15,023 nt of DNA from Pseudomonadota bacterium (GTDB lineage: Bacteria > Myxococcota_A > UBA796 > SXON01), in NCBI GenBank assembly GCA_005776735.1, contig SXOM01000094.1:1-15023 (forward strand), given 5' to 3'. Shown here in pieces: positions 1-8,728 of the stretch. The notes below the pieces were generated by a model. That model did not search any database. It was not told the origin of the DNA and was given only the letters and a program-made list of their open reading frames with translations. Numbering within the stretch: position 1 is the stretch's first letter; every line of letters starts with the position of its first letter. A program made the translations under genes and the position numbers.

Positions 1-7
1 GGCGCCG

Positions 8-25
8 GGCGGCCTCGGCCGCCTT
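8..25. terminator. GC-rich hairpin at left edge, possible terminator of an upstream gene
   Basis: A perfect 7-bp inverted repeat, GGCGGCC then TC then GGCCGCC, is followed by TT only. It lies about 60 bases before the first start codon and could end a transcript entering from the left. There is no real T-tract, and this stretch is so GC-rich that short hairpins arise by chance, so the call is weak. Confidence 0.2.
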
Positions 26-82
26 CCGGCCGGGCCCGCGGCGCCGCCCCTGGATACTTGTCGCCCGACCCCCGGAGCCCCC

Positions 83-1270
83 ATGTCAGACCAGCTCATC
101 CTGGCCACTCGGAAAGGTACGCTCATCCTCGACCGCAAGGACGGACGCTGGATCGCCCGCCCCATCGCCCACGCGGGCATGTCGGTGAGCTACGCCGCGC
201 GCGACCCGCGCGACGGCACGCTCTGGGCGGCGATGGACCACCCCCACTGGGGCCCGAAGCTCAGCCGCTCGCGGGACGATGGAGCAACCTGGGAGCACCT
301 TTCCCAGCTCGCCTATCCGCCCGGGGCCCGCTTCATCGAGCAGCACCTCCCGAGCCCCACCGACGACGAGGCCACCCTGGCCGCGCGGCCGACCACGTAC
401 AAGGACGCGGCGCTGCTCAAGGTGTGGATGCTCACCTTCGCGGGCGCCGACCAGCCGGGTACCCTCTACGCGGGCACGCTCCCCGGCGGGCTCTTCGTGA
501 GTCACGACGGTGGCGACACCTGGGAGCTGAACCGGCCCTTGTGGAACCACGAGAGCCGCGGCGGCGACCTGTTCGCGGGCGACGCCACCCACCGCAACTG
601 GTGGGGTGGCACGCCGGCGGCGATGGCGTACGGCGAGTTCGTTCCCGGCATCCACTCGGTGCTCGTCGACCCGCGGGATCCGCGGCACCTGTACGTCGCG
701 GTCTCCAGCGCGGGGGTGGCCGAGAGCACCGACGGCGGCGCTTCGTGGCACAGCCGCAACAAGGGCGTGATCAACGACTACCTGCCCGAAGGGGAGTCGG
801 AGTGGGGGCACGATCCGCACTTCGTGGCGCTCTGTCCGGCCGAGCCCGACCACCTCTGGCAACAGAACCACTGCGGCGTCTTCTACAGCGCCGACGGCGG
901 CGCGCAGTGGAAGAAGGTGAGCCACCCGGACGTGGCGGTGCACTTCGGCTTCCCCATCGCCGTGCACCCGCGCGACGGCCGCACGGCCTGGGTGGTGCCC
1001 GCGCAGGCCGACTCGGCCCGCATGAGCGTGGGCGGGGGCATGTTCGTGGCGCGTACGCGGGACGGCGGCGCCACCTGGGAGACGCTGCGCGCGGGCCTCC
1101 CGCAGCACGACTGCTACGACATCGTGTACCGCCACGCCCTCGACTCCACCGGCGACCGGGTGTGCTTCGCCAGCACCACCGGGAACGTCTACGTGTCCGA
1201 GGACGGCGGTGATACATGGCAATGTGTCGGTCAGAACTTTCCGCCGGTTCACTCGGTCCGATTCGCGTAG
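83..1270 (+). CDS. WD40/YVTN/BNR-type Asp-box propeller protein (sialidase-like fold, role unknown)
   Basis: A 395-residue protein with six Asp-box motifs (S/T-x-D-x-G-x-T/S-W) at about residues 62-70, 140-147, 215-222, 269-276, 325-332 and 372-379. This is the hallmark of BNR/sialidase-type or VPS10-type beta-propellers, each box capping one blade. It begins MSDQLILATRKGTL without a signal peptide or membrane segment, so it is probably cytoplasmic, unlike most secreted sialidases. I do not see a convincing sialidase active site, so a glycosidase function should not be assumed. A GGAG lies 5 bases before the ATG at 83, which supports this start. The MoaD/ThiS gene begins 6 bases after the stop, implying co-transcription. 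The last 60 bases are noticeably less GC-rich than the rest. Family membership is firm; function is unknown. Confidence 0.9.
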   Translation: MSDQLILATRKGTLILDRKDGRWIARPIAHAGMSVSYAARDPRDGTLWAAMDHPHWGPKLSRSRDDGATWEHLSQLAYPPGARFIEQHLPSPTDDEATLAARPTTYKDAALLKVWMLTFAGADQPGTLYAGTLPGGLFVSHDGGDTWELNRPLWNHESRGGDLFAGDATHRNWWGGTPAAMAYGEFVPGIHSVLVDPRDPRHLYVAVSSAGVAESTDGGASWHSRNKGVINDYLPEGESEWGHDPHFVALCPAEPDHLWQQNHCGVFYSADGGAQWKKVSHPDVAVHFGFPIAVHPRDGRTAWVVPAQADSARMSVGGGMFVARTRDGGATWETLRAGLPQHDCYDIVYRHALDSTGDRVCFASTTGNVYVSEDGGDTWQCVGQNFPPVHSVRFA

Positions 1271-1276
1271 CGGCCC

Positions 1277-1549
1277 ATGGCTCACGTCACGCTCACCCGG
1301 CACCTGCAGGCGTTCTTCCCGACGCTCGGTCCGTGCGAAGTCGAAGCGGCCACGGTGCGCGAGGTGATCGACGCGCTGGACCGCCGCCACCCCGGTCTCC
1401 GGGGCTACATCCTGGACGAGACGGGGCGGGTGCGGCGACACGTCAACCTGTTCGTCGGCGACGAGCCGATCGGCGATCGGCTCCGGCAGTCCGACGCGGT
1501 GGCGCCCGACAGCAAGGTGTACATCCTCCAGGCCCTCTCCGGGGGATAG
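1277..1549 (+). CDS. MoaD/ThiS family ubiquitin-like sulfur carrier
   Basis: A 90-residue protein with the size and pattern of a MoaD/ThiS beta-grasp protein. A central segment (VREVIDALDRRHPGL..YILDE) is followed by VNLFVGDEPI and the ending KVYILQALSGG. The terminal Gly-Gly is the functional signature: in the family an E1-like enzyme (MoeB/ThiF) adenylates it and it then becomes a thiocarboxylate for sulfur transfer, or in some relatives a protein conjugate. No E1, rhodanese, moaE, thiG or molybdopterin gene is in the window, so its partner must be encoded elsewhere. It starts 6 bases after the propeller gene without a clear ribosome site of its own, which suggests translational coupling to that gene. 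TesB follows 9 bases after its stop. Which pathway it serves cannot be decided from sequence. Confidence 0.88.
   Translation: MAHVTLTRHLQAFFPTLGPCEVEAATVREVIDALDRRHPGLRGYILDETGRVRRHVNLFVGDEPIGDRLRQSDAVAPDSKVYILQALSGG
1463..1483. repeat. Perfect 9-bp inverted repeat inside the MoaD/ThiS gene
   Basis: GAGCCGATC, a 3-base loop GGC, then GATCGGCTC form a perfect hairpin. It lies within the codons for DEPIGDRL, so it is constrained by coding. It could form an mRNA stem or may simply follow from GC-rich codon choice. Confidence 0.4.
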
Positions 1550-1552
1550 GAG
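1548..1552 (+). promoter_or_regulatory. Ribosome binding site of the thioesterase gene
   Basis: AGGAG overlaps the stop codon of the MoaD/ThiS gene and lies 6 bases before the ATG at 1559. It is the best Shine-Dalgarno match in this operon and fixes the thioesterase start. Confidence 0.75.
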
Positions 1553-1558
1553 TCCGAC

Positions 1559-2431
1559 ATGCGCGACGTCCTGGGCGAGCTGTTGAACCTGTTGCGCCTG
1601 GAGCGCATCGAAGAGCGGATCTTCCGCGGCCAGAGCCAAGATCTCGGGTGGGGTGCGGTGTTCGGCGGGCAGGTGCTCGGGCAGGCGCTCTCGGCCGCGG
1701 CCCAGACGGCGCCTCCAGCGCGCCACGTACACTCGATGCACGCCTACTTTCTGCGCCAGGGCGACGCGCGCCTGCCGATTGTCTACGAGGTCGACCCGGT
1801 GCGCGACGGGTCGAGCTTCAGCACCCGTCGCGTGGTCGCGATCCAGGGGGGGCACCCCATCTTCATCCTGAGCGCGAGCTTCCAGGGCGACGAGCCGGGC
1901 CTGGACCACGCCGCGGCGATGCCCGCCGAGGTGCCGCCGCCGGAGGGCCTGGCCAGCGAGCAGGAGCTGGCGCGGCGCGTGGCCGAGCAGATCCCCGAGC
2001 CGCTGCGGGCGCAGGCGGTGGCGGACCGTCCCATCGAGATCCGGGCGGTGCAACAATGGAACCTGCTGCGACCGAAGGTGCTCCCGCCCAAGCGCCAGAT
2101 GTGGTACCGCGCCAACGGGCGCCTGCCCGACGACCCGGCGGTGCACCGCTACCTGCTCGCGTACGCCAGCGACTTCAACTTCCTCACCACGTCGATGATG
2201 CCGCACGGCGTGAGCTGGCTCACGCCGGGAATGCAGGTCGCGAGCCTGGACCACACGATGTGGTTCCATCGGCCGTTCCGGTTCGACGAGTGGCTGTTGT
2301 ACGACGTGGAGAGCCCGTCCGCGAGTGGTGCGCGCGGCCTGGTGCTCGGCCGCTTCTACGCGCAGGACGGCACCCTGGTGGCCTCGGTGGCCCAGGAAGG
2401 GCTCATCCGGGATCGCAGTCGCAAGGGCTGA
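1559..2431 (+). CDS. tesB: Acyl-CoA thioesterase II (TesB type, double hotdog)
   Basis: Predicted to hydrolyse medium- and long-chain acyl-CoA to free fatty acid and CoA in the cytoplasm. The 290 residues match the usual TesB length and order. The N-terminal hotdog has GQSQDLGWGAVFGGQVLGQAL (about 24-44, quoted loosely), HSMHAYFLRQGD (58-69) and the segment near residues 75-108 with DGSSFSTR. The C-terminal hotdog has AYASDFNFL (201-209), SLDHTMWFHRPF (229-240) and ASVAQEGLIR (275-284). Asp205, Thr233 or a nearby residue, and Gln279 fit the Asp/Thr/Gln catalytic set known from E. coli TesB. AGGAG stands 6 bases before the start. It is third in a tight plus-strand operon, with 9 bases to the gene before and 39 to the one after. 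Nothing looks truncated. Confidence 0.95.
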   Translation: MRDVLGELLNLLRLERIEERIFRGQSQDLGWGAVFGGQVLGQALSAAAQTAPPARHVHSMHAYFLRQGDARLPIVYEVDPVRDGSSFSTRRVVAIQGGHPIFILSASFQGDEPGLDHAAAMPAEVPPPEGLASEQELARRVAEQIPEPLRAQAVADRPIEIRAVQQWNLLRPKVLPPKRQMWYRANGRLPDDPAVHRYLLAYASDFNFLTTSMMPHGVSWLTPGMQVASLDHTMWFHRPFRFDEWLLYDVESPSASGARGLVLGRFYAQDGTLVASVAQEGLIRDRSRKG

Positions 2432-2470
2432 ACGCCTAAAGTCCGCCGCGGACGATCCGAAGTCCAGGAC

Positions 2471-2878
2471 ATGCGCGCCATTTTCGCCATTTTCATGGAC
2501 CAGCACCGGCGTCTGCGCGACGACCTCGACCGCCTGCGCGAGGCGGCGGAGCACGGCGACCCCGAGACGGCCGCGCGGATGCTCGGGGACGTGAGCCGCG
2601 CCATCAACGAACACACGCTCCACGAGCACCTCGCGCTGAGCCACCAGGTGGCGAACGTGGCCAACCTCGCGCTGCGGGGCATGACCGAACAGATGGCGGC
2701 CCAGGCCGAGATCGTGGCCGAGATCGTCGCCAGCGCCGCCGCGCACTGGGACGCCGCCCACATCGCGGCCAACCGCGACACGTTCCGCGCCGACGTGGCG
2801 GAGCTGAGCACCTACACCGAGCACCTCGTGGCCCGCGAAGAGGCGGAGCTGTTCCCGCCGCTCATGCGCCGTCGCTGA
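2471..2878 (+). CDS. Hemerythrin (HHE) domain-containing protein
   Basis: A 135-residue, largely helical protein resembling single-domain bacterial hemerythrins, which bind a non-heme di-iron centre with His and carboxylate ligands and sense or store oxygen or NO. Visible candidates are His12 in MDQHRRL, His48 and Glu52 in EHTLHEHLALSH, histidines in the AAHWDAAH helix around residue 95, and His118 with Glu123/124 in EHLVAREEAELFPPL, the typical family ending. In the last motif the His-to-Glu spacing is one residue longer than the H-x3-E I expect, so ligand identity is uncertain. The ATG at 2471 has only a weak AGG nearby; an internal ATG at residue 9 is possible. It follows the thioesterase by 39 bases and its stop lies 12 bases from that of the opposing lipoprotein gene. 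Confidence 0.75.
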   Translation: MRAIFAIFMDQHRRLRDDLDRLREAAEHGDPETAARMLGDVSRAINEHTLHEHLALSHQVANVANLALRGMTEQMAAQAEIVAEIVASAAAHWDAAHIAANRDTFRADVAELSTYTEHLVAREEAELFPPLMRRR

Positions 2879-2890
2879 GGCCGCGCCGAA

Positions 2891-4304
<1,414 letters not shown>

Positions 4305-4306
<2 letters not shown>

Positions 4307-6032
4307 GCTCTTCACCCTCTCGTTCGCCTGGGCCCTGGACGACTCCATCTTCTTCACGCCGGGCGGCGACCCGGTGTCGTACGAGGCCCTGGTCGCGAAC
4401 GGCACCATCACCGGACGGGATGGTTTCTTGCTCGCGCGTACGTCCCAGCCGGAGACGCTGGCCCTGGACCCCGAGGTCGCCAGCATCGAGCGGCGCCGGA
4501 GTGGGCTCGTGCGGATCCTGCCGCGCCCGGGGGTGGACGATCTCGCCCTCGCGCGCCGGCTGCGCCACGCGCCGGGGGTGGAGTGGTTGCACCCCGACCT
4601 GACCTGGGCGTTGCGACCGAACGGCCCCCCGGATGACCCGTGGCTGGACCAGGAGTGGCACCTCGACAACGTGGGCCAAGGGGGGCGCACGCTCGACGCC
4701 GACATCAACGCGCCGACGGCGTGGACGTGGGCAACCGGGGCGGGTGTGCTCATCGCGGTGCTCGACACGGGCGTGCAGTGGGACCACCCGGACCTCGCGG
4801 TGATCCCGGGCCACGACTACCTCGACAAGGACGAAGACCCGTCGCCCGACCCCGCCTACAGCGGCGGCCCACACGGCACGGGCGCCGCGGGGATCGCCGC
4901 CGCGATCGGCGACAACGGCTACGGCGTGGCTGGCGTCGCCTGGGGCGCGGAGGTGTACGCCATCCGCCTGATCGGCGGCGAGACCTCCACCGCCGACCTG
5001 TACGACTCGTTCGTCGAGGCCGTCGACGCGGGGGCCGGCGTGCTGTCGAACTCGTGGGGGTTCTACGGGTGCGAAGGCGTCCCCGCGGCGCCGGTCTTCA
5101 CCGAGATGTACGACTACGCCGAGAACAACGGTCGGGGCGGCCTCGGCAGCGTGGTGGTCTTCGCCGCCGGCAACGACAACTGCAACAACTCCAACGACGC
5201 CATGCTCGGGAACCGGTACGCGGTCGTGGTCGCGGCGTCGGAAGGCGACGACACCCGCGCTTCGTACAGCAACTACGGCACCCACCTGACGATCACCGCG
5301 CCCACGGGCATCCTCACCACGGACCTCACCCCTGGCGGTTACGGCAGCTACGACGCCGACGACGCGTTCGCCGACGGGTTCTCGGGGACCAGCGGCGCAA
5401 CCCCCGTCGTCTCCGGCGTCGTGGCGCTGATGCTGGAGGCCAACCCGCGGCTCACCGCCAAGCAGGTGCGCACGGTCCTGGCCGACACCGCCGAGAAGAT
5501 CGATCTCGAGGACGGGCTCTGGGACGAAGACGGGTTCAGCCCGTACTACGGCTACGGCCGCGTGGACGCGGGCGCGGCGGTCGCCGCCGTGGCGGCCACG
5601 GCGCCCGCGGCGCCGACGCCGCGCTTGCTTCGGGCGGAGGTGCCGGCGGATCGGGTGTTCCTCGCGTGGGAGGCGGCCGTGGACCCCGACGAGGACGTCC
5701 AGCGCTACGTCGTCAGCTGGTGGGTCGACGGCGGCGGTGAGCCCGACGAGGTCACCACGGGGGCCACCGAGCTCGCGCTCACCGGCGAGGTGGAGATCGG
5801 GGACGTGGTCCGGTGGACCGTACGCGCCGAAGACGTGTGGGGCGCGGGCGCCACCAGCGCCGAGACCACCTTCACCGTGGTCGCCCCGCTCGAAGCTCCC
5901 GACGACGAAGGCGAGGACACCGCTCCCGCCCCGGAGCCCGCGACATGCGCGGTGTCCGACCGAAGCGCCCCGCTCGCGGCGAGCCTGGGCGCGCTCGTCG
6001 CGGCGACCCGTCGCCGCCGGCGCGTGGGATAG
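4305..6032 (+). CDS. Secreted S8 family (subtilisin-like) serine protease with FnIII-like domain and MYXO-CTERM-like tail
   Basis: A 575-residue exported endopeptidase. A short leader MLFTLSFAWA (possible cleavage after residue 10) is followed by a propeptide-like region to about 105 and the S8 catalytic domain (about 112-430). The triad is Asp154 (AVLDTGVQWDHPDL), His190 (GGPHGTGAAG) and Ser363 (GFSGTSGATPVVSG), with oxyanion Asn290 (FAAGNDN). All key residues are present. A fibronectin-III-like module spans roughly 437-535. An acidic linker then leads to Cys, a hydrophobic stretch and RRRRR, resembling a degenerate MYXO-CTERM sorting tail. The start is uncertain: ATG 4305 has no Shine-Dalgarno site. 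In-frame GTGs at 4287 and 4269 would add positive charge to the leader, and AGGAGG at 4263-4268 directly abuts the latter. The ATG overlaps the divergent lipoprotein ATG. The next gene starts 11 bases downstream. Confidence 0.93.
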
Positions 6033-6043
6033 GCTCGCGCCCG

Positions 6044-7831
6044 ATGCAGAAGCCCGTCTCGCTCGTCCCGATCTCCCCACCGCCGCCCGCCCAGCGCACC
6101 GGGCGCGGGGCGCAGTTTCCCGCGGAGGGCGCCCGCCGCGACCGGTACTCGCTGCCCGACGAGCTCGACTCGGCGAGCCCCGTGGGCTTCCGGACGCGGC
6201 CCACCCTCACCGGCGCCGAAGGCGCCGGGCTCGCGTTCTTGTTCGACCTCGAAGCGCCGGCGGTCTTCGTGCCCGGGCCGGCGCCGACCGAGGGGGAGCT
6301 GTTCGAAGAAGCGTCGCTGGGGGTGCTCAGCGCCCGCCAGAGCACCAACTACACCGGGCAGCGGCAGGTCAGCCTCGGGCCCGACGACAGCGCGAAGCTC
6401 GCGAGCCTGCTTCGGCGCCTCGAGGGGCTCGATCGCCTCGTGCTCGACGGTGCGTCGTACACCCACGTGGGGCTCAGTCGGCCCTACCGCACGCCGTTCA
6501 CGTTCCTGCTCACGTTCATCGGCCACAAGGCGGTGCAGAGCCTGTACACGGTGCCCAAGCGGGCGTGGGACAAGCGGTTCCACCACGTCGACGACATTCC
6601 GACGATCGGGTACCTGCAACACCTGCACGTGGGCATCTGGGCCGACGCGATGGAGCGTGCCGCCGTGCTGGCGTCGGGCGGGAAGCGTCGGGCGAACGTC
6701 CTGATGCAGCCGTTCAGCGGCCCCGCGTGGCAGGCGAAGAACGCCGCGGTGCTGGCCGAGGTCGAAGCGCTGGTCGGGCTGTCGTCCGCCGAGCGGGAAG
6801 CCGGCTGGCGGGTGTGCCTGGTGGCCCAGGTGGGGCACGTGGCCTCGCCCCCGCCCCTGGCGCCCGAGCTGTGCCGGCGCGCGGGGGCCGCGCTCCTGTC
6901 CCTGCGATCCGAGCGCATCCAGCCCGGCGTCAACGCCGAGGACAAGGCACCCGCGCCCTACCGCCACCGGCAGGACATGGACGTGTCCCCCGAGCTCACC
7001 GAGATGGCCGGCCGCGCCGCATACAACGCGTTCTGCCACTGGACGGGCCTGGATCGCGAAGAGGCCAAGCGGCTGCTGTTGATGGAGCGCATCGACGTGC
7101 TCACCCCCAACGGGAAGGAGCGCCTCCGCGCGGTTCGACACGAGCTGGAGGCGATCACCGACAAGGTGGTGGCCAACCTGCCGCTGTGGGCGGACCTGCC
7201 CCTGCTCAAGGCGCTCAGCAAGAACGCCGCCCGGGGCAAGAAGGCGTTCGCCCTGACCGGACAGCGGATCTACGTCGGCGGCCTGTCCCGCCCGGAGATC
7301 GCAGCCCACGGCATCGAGTTCGCCCATGCCGTCCGGGCCTTCGGGGCGGCGGCGTCGCGCTCGGCCCTGGTGTGCGAGCTCTCCGGCTGCATCGACATTC
7401 CCGCCGGCTGCGATCTGCTCGCCGGCACCTGCCTGATGGCCGGACCGGTGAACCAGAACGACATCGGAAAGCAGTTCTACGGGTACCCGGACCTGCTCGC
7501 CGAGGCCTTCCCGGGCCGCGATCCAACCTCGCTGTTGGTGTGGACGCTCAAGGCCAAGACGGTGGCCGACCCCATCGGCAACGAGGAGCAGCTCCTCAAC
7601 GCGGCCCGCAAGGGCGCGCTGGTCGACCTCCGCGTGGGCCCGCACGAGGTGGTCGCGCTCCGGGTGGCGGGCCAGAACCGCCCGATGCGGTCGCGCGACG
7701 GGCGACTCAACGGCGAGCGCGCGTTCGCCGACGTGGGCAACTTCGTGGTCGATCCCGACGGCCGCGAGGTGCCGGGAAACCGCGGCTCGGCCTGGCCCGA
7801 AGCGTGGCGGCAGGAGCGGCCGTGGGCGTGA
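6044..7831 (+). CDS. Conserved-looking hypothetical protein, 595 residues, function unknown
   Basis: I do not recognise this family. Codon use and reading-frame length fit a genuine gene, and its end overlaps the next gene by GTGA. It has no signal peptide and no membrane segment, so it is probably cytoplasmic. The N-terminus is proline-rich (SPPPPAQR, PVGFRTRPTLTG). A histidine/aspartate cluster occurs at about 180-201 (HHVDDIPTIGYLQHLHVGIWAD), which could hold a metal. A cysteine cluster C-x4-C-x6-C-x6-C sits at residues 444, 449, 456 and 463. The closing third is rich in well-formed motifs (VNQNDIGKQFYGYPDLL, LRVGPHEVVALRVAGQNR). The ATG at 6044 lies 11 bases after the protease stop and has no strong ribosome site, so the two may share a transcript. 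The coupling to a MaoC hydratase hints at acyl-CoA-related metabolism, but this is inference only. Confidence 0.75.
   Translation: MQKPVSLVPISPPPPAQRTGRGAQFPAEGARRDRYSLPDELDSASPVGFRTRPTLTGAEGAGLAFLFDLEAPAVFVPGPAPTEGELFEEASLGVLSARQSTNYTGQRQVSLGPDDSAKLASLLRRLEGLDRLVLDGASYTHVGLSRPYRTPFTFLLTFIGHKAVQSLYTVPKRAWDKRFHHVDDIPTIGYLQHLHVGIWADAMERAAVLASGGKRRANVLMQPFSGPAWQAKNAAVLAEVEALVGLSSAEREAGWRVCLVAQVGHVASPPPLAPELCRRAGAALLSLRSERIQPGVNAEDKAPAPYRHRQDMDVSPELTEMAGRAAYNAFCHWTGLDREEAKRLLLMERIDVLTPNGKERLRAVRHELEAITDKVVANLPLWADLPLLKALSKNAARGKKAFALTGQRIYVGGLSRPEIAAHGIEFAHAVRAFGAAASRSALVCELSGCIDIPAGCDLLAGTCLMAGPVNQNDIGKQFYGYPDLLAEAFPGRDPTSLLVWTLKAKTVADPIGNEEQLLNAARKGALVDLRVGPHEVVALRVAGQNRPMRSRDGRLNGERAFADVGNFVVDPDGREVPGNRGSAWPEAWRQERPWA
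7812..7816 (+). promoter_or_regulatory. Ribosome binding site of the MaoC-like gene
   Basis: AGGAG inside the end of the preceding gene. It is 11 bases before the GTG at 7828, whose GTGA overlaps the previous stop, and 5 bases before an alternative in-frame GTG at 7822. It supports initiation here but does not separate the two starts. Confidence 0.55.
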
Positions 7832-8670
7832 CCCTCGAGCCCCTGGAGTTCGACGTCCCGCCGCAGGTGCCCCTCGCGCGGCTGGCGACCCACCGCGGCC
7901 ACGCCCACACGGCGGGGGCGCCCCTCCCCCCCATCGAAGCCCGAGCCCGCCGCCTCGTGCCCGACCCGGACGCGTACGCGCGCGTCTGCGGCTTTCCGCT
8001 CGGCGGCCCGCTCCCGCCCACCTACCCGGACGTGCTCACCCGAGGATTGCAGCTCGCGGTCCTGACCCACGCCGCGTTCCCGTTCCCGCTCCTGGGCATC
8101 CTCCACACCGAGCAGCGCATCGTCGCCCGCCGCGACCTGCACGCCGAGGAGGCGATGTCGGGCCGCAGTTGGGTCGAGGGCCTCCGACCCGCGCGCCGCG
8201 GGGTCGAGTTCGAGCTGCACTCGGCGGTGACGGTCGCCGGCGTGGAGGTGTGGCACGGCACCAGCACGATCCTGTCGCGGTCGCTGCCCGGCGACGGTCA
8301 AAAGCGCCCCCGCCCGCAGGAGCCGGCGTGGACGCCGGCACGCTCGGTGGTGTGGCGGCTCCCGCCCGACCTGGGACGGCGGTACGCCGCGGTGAGCGGC
8401 GACCACAACCCCATCCACCTGCACCCGCTCACCGCGCGGTTGTTCGGCTTCAAAAGGCCGATCGCCCACGGGTGGTGGGCGATCGCACGGGCAGTGGCCG
8501 AGCTCGACACCGACATCCAGACGCCGTGGCAGCTCCACGCCCGGTTCTCTTCGCCCTTGCCCCTCCCCGGCCGGGTCTGTTTCACCTCGGGACCGCTGCG
8601 CACCGGCGGACACCACTTCGAGCTGCGTCGGCGCGAGGTGTGCCTGTCCGGCGAGGTGCGACCCGCCTGA
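7828..8670 (+). CDS. MaoC-like dehydratase / (R)-specific enoyl-CoA hydratase, double hotdog
   Basis: A 280-residue protein predicted to hydrate an enoyl-CoA (or dehydrate the 3-hydroxyacyl form) in the cytoplasm. The C-terminal half has the MaoC signature: RRYAAVSGDHNPIHLHPLTA (185-203) followed by GFKRPIAHGWWAIARAVAEL (207-226). Asp192 and His197 are the expected catalytic pair. The N-terminal half (about 70-150) looks like a second hotdog without these residues, as in eukaryotic- and mycobacterial-type two-hotdog hydratases. Substrate chain length cannot be told. The chosen start is the GTG whose GTGA overlaps the previous stop, a classic translational-coupling arrangement; the GTG 6 bases earlier would add two residues. 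It is the last gene of its unit and faces the beta-helix gene across a 58-base gap. Confidence 0.88.
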   Translation: MTLEPLEFDVPPQVPLARLATHRGHAHTAGAPLPPIEARARRLVPDPDAYARVCGFPLGGPLPPTYPDVLTRGLQLAVLTHAAFPFPLLGILHTEQRIVARRDLHAEEAMSGRSWVEGLRPARRGVEFELHSAVTVAGVEVWHGTSTILSRSLPGDGQKRPRPQEPAWTPARSVVWRLPPDLGRRYAAVSGDHNPIHLHPLTARLFGFKRPIAHGWWAIARAVAELDTDIQTPWQLHARFSSPLPLPGRVCFTSGPLRTGGHHFELRRREVCLSGEVRPA

Positions 8671-8677
8671 CCGACGC

Positions 8678-8727
8678 GCGCTGCCGGGCGGCCTGCGCCG
8701 CCGCCCCGCCCGGTCGCGCGGCAGCGC
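8678..8727. terminator. Hairpin between convergent genes, possible bidirectional terminator
   Basis: GCGCTGCC (8678-8685) pairs with GGCAGCGC (8720-8727). An alternative inner stem pairs CCGGGCGG (8684-8691) with CCGCCCGG (8706-8713). It fills the gap between the MaoC stop and the opposing surface-protein stop. There is no T-tract on either strand, so it may not be a true intrinsic terminator. Confidence 0.35.
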
Positions 8728-8728
8728 C

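Noticed and set aside
1216..2439. A 407-residue plus-strand frame over the MoaD/ThiS and thioesterase genes
   Set aside because: It is Arg/Pro/Gly/Ala-rich low-complexity translation, whereas the other plus-strand frames show clear MoaD and TesB motifs.
86..2824. A 912-residue open frame on the minus strand
   Set aside because: It lies antisense to four well-supported genes. It is an Arg/His/Val-rich translation typical of shadow frames in GC-rich DNA, with no domain motif.
4307..4768. N-terminal extension of the lipoprotein frame up to 4768
   Set aside because: It is antisense to the protease, and the signal peptide with lipobox begins at the ATG at 4306, which has a ribosome site.
5813..6043. 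N-terminal extension of the unknown protein to 5813
   Set aside because: It overlaps the FnIII part and tail of the protease out of frame and is Arg-rich. The ATG at 6044 directly follows the protease stop.
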